From NCBI GenBank assembly GCA_021780055.1, contig JAJXZM010000603.1, forward strand, positions 1 through 6,084: 6,084 nucleotides of DNA. The letters are read 5' to 3'. The notes beneath the pieces are model-generated. The model was not told where the DNA came from. It worked only from the letters and a program-made list of their open reading frames with translations, and did not search any database. This document shows positions 6,076-6,084 of this stretch, piece after piece. This stretch comes from Acidobacteriota bacterium (lineage in GTDB: Bacteria > Acidobacteriota > Terriglobia > UBA7540). The translations under genes were made by a program, and so were the position numbers. The first letter of the stretch is position 1. The number at the start of each line of letters is the position of its first letter.

Positions 6076-6084
6076 AGCATTACC

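Noticed and set aside
1..6084. CRISPR array, rRNA, phage or defence system
   Set aside because: No regularly spaced direct repeats, rRNA signatures, or phage or defence protein motifs were seen on either strand.

Overview
The window reads as a stretch of bacterial chromosome of moderately high GC (judged by eye). Two large genes, both on the minus strand, fill about 90% of it. A fused cytochrome b/multihaem cytochrome c, a large secreted GH9-type glycoside hydrolase and an IS630-like transposase start together suggest a soil-type heterotroph, and Acidobacteriota would be my first guess. That is inference from gene type only; nothing in the window proves the taxon.

Layout in the direction of transcription (right to left). 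The right edge opens on a cytochrome b gene (3379-6075, start GTG at 6075-6073). Its product is a complete seven-helix quinol:cytochrome c oxidoreductase cytochrome b (b6 plus subunit IV in one chain). It is followed by four tandem c-type haem domains joined by long Pro/Ala/Ser/Gln-rich linkers, giving six predicted haems (two b, four c) in one 898-residue polypeptide. The Rieske iron-sulphur partner would be expected just beyond the right edge. Two inverted repeats directly after the stop codon (3316-3373) probably end or protect the transcript.

A 462-base gap (2917-3378) follows. It has no credible gene, but holds the two post-stop hairpins, an AT-rich patch with a short palindrome, an 8-bp inverted repeat (3040-3077) and a clear but oddly distant Shine-Dalgarno sequence. 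Next is the GH9-family gene (208-2916): signal peptide, an unassigned beta-rich N-terminal region, an Ig-like CelD_N-type domain, and an (alpha/alpha)6 catalytic domain interrupted by a roughly 70-residue Gly/Ala/Pro/Ser-rich insertion. The catalytic Asp pair and Glu are present, but the usual His-His-Arg motif reads Asn-Asn-Arg, so the substrate should not be assumed to be cellulose. A weak terminator-like hairpin follows its stop.

At the left edge (1-54) the first 18 codons of what looks like an IS630-family transposase run off the window on the minus strand.

The two large genes have no obvious functional link. One is respiratory and membrane bound with its c domains in the periplasm; the other is an exported glycan hydrolase. 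They are probably separate transcription units. The most notable feature is the cytochrome b with four fused c domains, which could act as a tethered electron wire from the bc complex to a terminal acceptor.
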